Translations under genes and position numbers: made by a program
Origin: Chlamydiota bacterium
GTDB lineage: Bacteria; Chlamydiota; Chlamydiia; Chlamydiales; SM23-39
NCBI GenBank assembly: GCA_027449725.1
Contig: DAIDLB010000203.1
Coordinates: 1 to 6,333, forward strand
Length of the DNA: 6,333 nucleotides
Direction of reading: 5' to 3'
Notes under the pieces: model-generated
Database searches by the model: none
What the model saw: the letters and a program-made list of their open reading frames with translations, nothing else
What the model was told of the DNA's origin: nothing
Part shown: positions 6,156 to 6,333 of the stretch, one piece after another
How the letters are laid out: every line of letters begins with the position of its first letter
Position numbering within the stretch: position 1 is the first letter of the stretch

Positions 6156-6333
6156 ATGTCTCCCATCATCATCTCTACACACCACTTAGAGCGGCACTAC
6201 CAAAGCTATCGCAAGACCTCGGGGTTCTGGCCTTCTTTGAAACGATTTTTTAAAAACGACCGACAGACAAAGCCTGCGCTCTTGCCACTGAACTTAGAGA
6301 TCGCGCGCGGACAGATCGTCGGCCTGGTCGGCG
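6156..6333 (+). CDS. ABC transporter ATP-binding protein, N-terminal part (cut by window end)
   Basis: The frame opens at ATG 6156 and runs to the window edge, giving 59 residues. An in-frame TAG at 6138-6140 rules out an earlier ATG. The protein begins with a strand typical of ABC ATPases (IIISTHHLERHYQSY), then KTSGFWPSLKRFFK, then ALLPLNLEIARGQIVGLVG, which ends at the first half of Walker A (GLVGxNGAGKT expected next). The insert of the GFWPSLKRFF type resembles the COG4586-like group of ABC-2 export ATPases, which pair with permeases encoded next door. This subgroup call is from pattern memory. It lies 29 bases after the DUF4143 ATPase on the same strand. TACAAT at 6141-6146 could be a -10 box, but I see no good -35 and no Shine-Dalgarno, so it may be read from the upstream gene's transcript. 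Substrate cannot be judged. Confidence 0.8.
   Translation, partial: MSPIIISTHHLERHYQSYRKTSGFWPSLKRFFKNDRQTKPALLPLNLEIARGQIVGLVG

Noticed and set aside
4966..6333. The ATPase and ABC genes as a new defence or toxin system
   Set aside because: The DUF4143 ATPase is a common family and the neighbour is an ordinary ABC exporter ATPase start; no toxin, nuclease partner or reverse transcriptase is visible.

Overview
The window most likely comes from a member of the phylum Chlamydiae, probably an uncultured or environmental lineage rather than the genus Chlamydia. The evidence is gene order and domain design. A PTS EIIA protein with an N-terminal DNA-binding domain lies next to a stand-alone ptsN, dut, accD, a Mn-type superoxide dismutase and an unusually short hemC. 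From memory, this matches the Chlamydia trachomatis block CT290 (ptsN_2) to CT294 (sodM), with hemC (CT299) a few genes further on. Here sodA and hemC are direct neighbours. The taxon is inferred from this recalled synteny, not from a search.

Layout. Bases 1-96 hold no gene I can support. Bases 97-132 form a terminator for the minus-strand block. Six minus-strand genes follow, which in transcription order are hemC-hemD fusion (4888-3656), sodA (3630-3013), accD (2956-2027), dut (2030-1587), ptsN (1555-1109) and an HTH-EIIA regulator (883-158). A good sigma-70-type promoter sits between sodA and accD. accD and dut overlap by ATGA. Between ptsN and the HTH-EIIA gene is a 163-base near-perfect inverted repeat with a 70-position stem, flanked by TTTA direct repeats. 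It looks like a MITE-type insertion at the ptsN stop codon.

A 77-base divergent intergenic region with two separate dyads (4889-4965) leads into a plus-strand gene for an AAA+ ATPase of the DUF4143 type (4966-6126). This gene is more AT-rich than the minus-strand block. The window ends inside the start of an ABC transporter ATPase gene (6156 onward), cut at the Walker A motif.

Functionally, the minus-strand block mixes housekeeping steps (tetrapyrrole synthesis, superoxide removal, malonyl-CoA formation, dUTP hydrolysis) with two EIIA proteins of the nitrogen-PTS type, one of which probably binds DNA. The points most worth a second look are the inverted-repeat element, the HemC-HemD fusion that lacks the cofactor-carrying third HemC domain, and the HTH-EIIA fusion. 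I see no CRISPR array, tRNA, rRNA or clear new defence system.
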